This document shows positions 61,292 through 64,000 of a DNA stretch of 64,000 nt, piece after piece. Source of the stretch: Streptomyces pactum (GTDB taxonomy: Bacteria; Actinomycetota; Actinomycetes; Streptomycetales; Streptomycetaceae). The translations under genes and the position numbers were made by a program. The DNA lies in the NCBI RefSeq assembly GCF_016031615.1, contig NZ_JACYXC010000001.1, positions 124,001-188,000 on the forward strand, given 5' to 3'. The notes below the pieces were generated by a model. The model was not told where the DNA came from. It ran no database searches and saw only the letters and a program-made list of their open reading frames with translations. Positions within the stretch are counted from its first letter, which is position 1. Every line of letters starts with the position of its first letter.

Positions 61292-61807
61292 ATGAAGAGC
61301 AAGAAGAAGCTGGCCGTGGTTCTGGGAGCGGGCATCGCCCCGCTGCTGGCGGTCGGCCTGTCCTCCGGGACGGCGCAGGGTCATGGCTACATCTCCTCTC
61401 CGCCCAGCCGTCAGGCGCAGTGCGCCGCCGGCGTCGTCCCCTGCGGCCCGATCAAGTACGAGCCGCAGAGCGTCGAGGGGCGCAAGGGCCTGCGCAGCTG
61501 CAGCGGGGGCAACGCGGCCTTCGCCGAGCTGGACAACGACGCCAAGGGCTGGAGGGTGACCCCGGTCAGCCGCACCACCAGCTTCCAGTGGCGGCTGACG
61601 GCCCGGCACGCCACCAGCACCTGGCAGTACTACATCGGCGGGACGAAGATCGCCGAGTTCAACGACGGCGGTGCGCGGCCCGGTGAGATCGTCACGCACC
61701 AGGTGAACTTCGGTGGCTTCTCCGGCAAGCAGAAGGTGCTGGCGATCTGGAACATCGCGGACACCGCCAATGCCTTCTACGCCTGCGTGGACGTCAACAT
61801 CAGCTGA
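61292..61807 (+). CDS. Secreted AA10 lytic polysaccharide monooxygenase (chitin/cellulose-active)
   Basis: A 171-residue precursor. The signal peptide ends at GTAQG (residues 26-30), so the mature protein begins with His31 (HGYISSPPSRQAQC). That His is the first ligand of the copper histidine brace. His106 in LTARHATSTWQYY is the second, and Phe162 in NAFYACVDVNI occupies the axial position. Cys44, Cys51, Cys70 and Cys165 can form two disulphides. It is a single-domain enzyme without a carbohydrate-binding module. It oxidatively cleaves crystalline chitin or cellulose outside the cell. The domain alone does not settle chitin versus cellulose. AAGGAG precedes the ATG. Confidence 0.95.
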   Translation: MKSKKKLAVVLGAGIAPLLAVGLSSGTAQGHGYISSPPSRQAQCAAGVVPCGPIKYEPQSVEGRKGLRSCSGGNAAFAELDNDAKGWRVTPVSRTTSFQWRLTARHATSTWQYYIGGTKIAEFNDGGARPGEIVTHQVNFGGFSGKQKVLAIWNIADTANAFYACVDVNIS

Positions 61808-62053
61808 CCCCTCCCCGGGGCCGGGCCCGGCCGGCACGGGTCCGGCCCACCGGGTGCGCCGGTGCGGCGGGCCACCGACCTCCGGTGCCGCCGCACCGGC
61901 GCCCCGGGCCCCGGCGCGGACCGGGGGCCGACCGCCCGGCTGGGACGGCACCCCGGGTGCCCGGCGGGCTCCGTCACCGGTGGGGCGGGCCCGTGACCGG
62001 CCGGCGGGTGCCGCCGTCCCCGCCCGGCGGCCACGGCACGCCGGTGGCCGCCG

Positions 62054-62126
62054 GACGCCGTGACCGCGGGGACGCGATGGCCACCGGGACGCCGTAGCCG
62101 CGGGGGCGCCGTGACCGCGGGGGCGC
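62054..62126. repeat. Three degenerate 22-bp direct repeats
   Basis: Words of the form GACGCCGTGACCGCGGGG with a GCGC-like end start at 62054, 62088 and 62105. They lie in the 425-bp spacer between the oxygenase and sirtuin genes, where I see no gene. They probably arose by slippage in GC-rich DNA. Confidence 0.5.
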
Positions 62127-62232
62127 GGGGCCCGCGTCGGGCACCCCGGACGGCATGGGCGGCCGGCGCCGCCGGCCGCGGGGACCACGACGGGCTGCCG
62201 GAACGGGTGCCGCGGACCGTACGCTGGGCGGC

Positions 62233-63225
62233 ATGCGCATACGCCCCACCCTGAGCTGGACTCCCCCGGCGGACCTGCCCCCGGGCACCACGGAGGTGGG
62301 GCCGGTCGTCGAGGCCCTGGGCACGGGCGGTGTGCTGGTGCTGAGCGGGGCGGGCATCTCCACCGAGTCGGGCATCCCCGACTACCGGGGCGAGGGCGGG
62401 AGCCTGAGCCGGCACACGCCGATGACGTACCAGGAGTTCACCTCCAGTGCCCGGGCCCGGCGCCGGTACTGGGCCCGCAGCCATCTCGGCTGGCGCGCCT
62501 TCCACCGCGCCCGCCCCAACGCCGGCCACCGGGCCGTGGCGGCGTTCGGGCGGCACGGGTTGCTGACGGGCACGATCACCCAGAACGTGGACGGCCTGCA
62601 CCAGGCAGCCGGCAGCCAGGGGGTGGTGGAACTCCACGGGAGCCTCGACCGGGTCGTCTGTCTCTCCTGCGGCGCCAGCACAGCGCGCCGCGACCTCGCC
62701 CGGCGTCTGGAGGAGGCCAACGCGGGCTTCGACCCGGTGCCCGCGGGGATCAACCCGGACGGCGACGCCGACCTCACCGACGAGCAGGTCGGCGATTTCC
62801 ACGTGGTGCCGTGCGGGGCGTGCGGCGGCATCCTCAAGCCGGACGTGGTGTTCTTCGGCGAAGCCGTGCCCCCGCCGCGGGTCGAGTACTGCCGCGAGCT
62901 GGTGCGCCGGGCGGCCTCGGTCCTGGTCCTCGGTTCCTCGCTGACGGTGATGTCCGGACTCCGGTTCGTCCGCCAGGCAGCCGCGGCCGGCACCCCCGTA
63001 CTGATCATCAACCGGGACCCGACCCGCGGGGATCAGCACGCCCGCACCCGGGTCGCCCTCCCCCTGGGCGAAGCCCTCACCACCGTGGCCGACCGGCTCG
63101 GCGTCCCGCTCGACGACGGGACGGAGGACCGGGGGCCCGGCCGGACCGGGGCCGCCCAGCGGGCCGGTACGGCGGGCGGTGCCGCGGCGCCGACGGCGCC
63201 GACGGGTCCGGGAATCCCCGGGTAG
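62233..63225 (+). CDS. Sir2-family NAD-dependent protein deacylase
   Basis: A 330-residue sirtuin. NAD-binding motifs are LSGAGISTESGIPDYRGEGG and TITQNVDGLHQAAG, and the catalytic His is in VVELHGSLDRVVC. The zinc Cys pairs are CLSCG and CGACGG, and the late motifs are KPDVVFFGEAVP and VLVLGSSLTVMSG. A 45-residue low-complexity tail is extra. It removes acyl groups from lysines using NAD. TACGCT (62220-62225) lies seven bases before the ATG and no Shine-Dalgarno sequence is seen, so a leaderless transcript is likely. Confidence 0.95.
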   Translation: MRIRPTLSWTPPADLPPGTTEVGPVVEALGTGGVLVLSGAGISTESGIPDYRGEGGSLSRHTPMTYQEFTSSARARRRYWARSHLGWRAFHRARPNAGHRAVAAFGRHGLLTGTITQNVDGLHQAAGSQGVVELHGSLDRVVCLSCGASTARRDLARRLEEANAGFDPVPAGINPDGDADLTDEQVGDFHVVPCGACGGILKPDVVFFGEAVPPPRVEYCRELVRRAASVLVLGSSLTVMSGLRFVRQAAAAGTPVLIINRDPTRGDQHARTRVALPLGEALTTVADRLGVPLDDGTEDRGPGRTGAAQRAGTAGGAAAPTAPTGPGIPG

Positions 63226-63531
63226 GGCCGGTCAGGCCGCTGAGCGGCCGTGCTCCCGGGGCACGGCCCGGACCGTAGCCCTCAGCGGCCGGACAGGGCG
63301 GCGGCGGGCCCGGCCACCTGCCGCGGGGTGGACAGGCGGCCCTGCCGGCCGGGCCCGCCGGTTCCGGGCCCGGCCGGTTGCAGACCCCGGCCACCGGTCC
63401 GCGGGCGCCGGCCGCGGGATCCCGGGCCGGGCGGACGACGGTTCCGCCGCGTGCCGCCGGGCGCCGGTGAACGCCCCCCGCCACGCGCGCGGCGCGCGCT
63501 GCCGGCCTGACCGGGCGGCGCCGGCCGGGGA
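63226..63531. other. Convergent spacer, sirtuin and LysR-type genes
   Basis: About 300 bases. GCCGTGC/GCACGGC around 63247-63267 and GGCCGCT/AGCGGCC just before it can form small hairpins that may end both transcripts. No gene seen. Confidence 0.35.
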
Positions 63532-64000
63532 TCACATCCGGTCGGCGGAGGCGCCGGTGCACGACGGCGCGCCGGACGCCCGGTCACCGGTCTCCCCCGC
63601 GACCGTCCGGGGCGCCGCGCCACGGGCCGGGGTGCTGCCGGGGCCGCCGTCCCCCGGGCCGGCCCCGCCGAACGCCTCGTGGCCGTGCCGGAGGAACGCG
63701 CGCAGCGCGGGGTGGGGCGCGGGCCTCCAGACCAGGGCGAGCAGGGCGGGCGTCGGGACGTCGTCGATGGTGCGCACGGTGAGCCGGTCGCGGTGGCCCG
63801 CGGCCATCGTGTGGCTGAGCACGGCGACGCCGAGCCCGCGGGCGGCCAGACCGGCGATGGCGTCCGCGGCGCTGGCCTGGAGGGCGATCACCGGCTTCAG
63901 GCCCTGGGCGGCGCACGCCTGGTCGAACACCGTGCGCAGACCGGTGCCGGGTGGCATGCAGACGATCGGCTGGTCGACCACGTCCCGCAGGGTGACGTGC
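63532..64000 (-). CDS. LysR-family regulator, C-terminal part (cut by the window edge)
   Basis: The frame runs off the right edge, so the helix-turn-helix is not in the window. The visible part shows the LysR substrate-binding pattern: IVCMPPGTGLRTVFDQACAA, then ASAADAIAGLAARGLGVAVL, VRTIDDVPTPALLALVWRP and HPALRAFLRHG. A roughly 45-residue Gly/Pro/Ala-rich tail follows the domain and is longer than usual. Its targets are outside the window. The GTG at 63981 is internal, because the frame continues to the edge as sensible sequence (HVTLRD). Confidence 0.85.
   Translation of the reverse strand, partial: HVTLRDVVDQPIVCMPPGTGLRTVFDQACAAQGLKPVIALQASAADAIAGLAARGLGVAVLSHTMAAGHRDRLTVRTIDDVPTPALLALVWRPAPHPALRAFLRHGHEAFGGAGPGDGGPGSTPARGAAPRTVAGETGDRASGAPSCTGASADRM

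Overview
The window looks like chromosomal DNA of a streptomycete or a close actinobacterial relative. It is extremely GC-rich, with GTG and TTG starts alongside ATG, ATGA/GTGA stop-start overlaps and purine-rich ribosome binding sites. The gene families also fit: twin-arginine exported enzymes, a streptogrisin-type protease, an AA10 copper oxygenase, Crp/cyclase pairs and an aminoglycoside kinase. I saw no tRNA, rRNA, CRISPR array, transposase or phage structural gene that I could name.

Left part (1-20 kb). After the tail of an amino-acid/ethanolamine-type permease comes a two-component pair (621-2953). It converges on a four-gene operon read the other way (lipoprotein, membrane-fusion adaptor, ABC ATPase, MacB/FtsX-like permease; 3593-7594). 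Three copies of a 9-bp word repeated every 11 bp sit upstream of that operon and look like a response-regulator operator. Next come small and medium accessory genes: membrane proteins, a saccharopine-dehydrogenase-like reductase divergent from a GlxA/AraC regulator, a CsbD-like protein, an exported DJ-1/PfpI protein, an EamA transporter divergent from an Lrp/AsnC regulator, a secreted S1 protease and an XRE-type regulator. Two relics lie among them: an internally deleted NarL-type response regulator (16353-16672) and a decayed second copy of the csbD-like gene (19744-19949).

Centre (20.0-38.9 kb). Six collinear minus-strand genes span almost 19 kb. From the promoter side they are an M64-like metallopeptidase, a DUF6603-like giant with a C-terminal seven-repeat kelch propeller, a free-standing kelch propeller, and three large proteins (1080, 1759 and 611 aa) with no fold I recognise. 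Four of the five junctions overlap by 4-19 bp. None of the six has an evident signal peptide or membrane segment. This is the best candidate in the window for an undescribed system. The kelch gene appears to carry a one-base frameshift just after its natural start.

Right-centre (41.9-49.2 kb). A second unusual block holds a STAND/NLR-like ATPase with a collagen-like linker, one membrane span and an exposed C-terminal domain. With it are two small proteins, a Crp/Fnr regulator and a cyclase-fold protein. Several members carry short Gly/Asn/His-containing beta-strand tags that resemble amyloid-type signalling motifs. Two tandem paralogues and a strong terminator follow.

Right part (49.6-64 kb). 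This holds a PRC-barrel protein, a heme catalase and a frameshifted GNAT gene whose 5' part is duplicated as a perfect 157-bp direct repeat. Then come a PD40-repeat/amidohydrolase fusion, an epoxide hydrolase divergent from a MarR regulator with three operator-like repeats, and an APH(6)-like kinase. The kinase leader has a start-stop mini-ORF and a Shine-Dalgarno-sequestering hairpin. An AA10 oxygenase, a sirtuin and the C-terminal part of a LysR regulator cut by the window edge complete the region.
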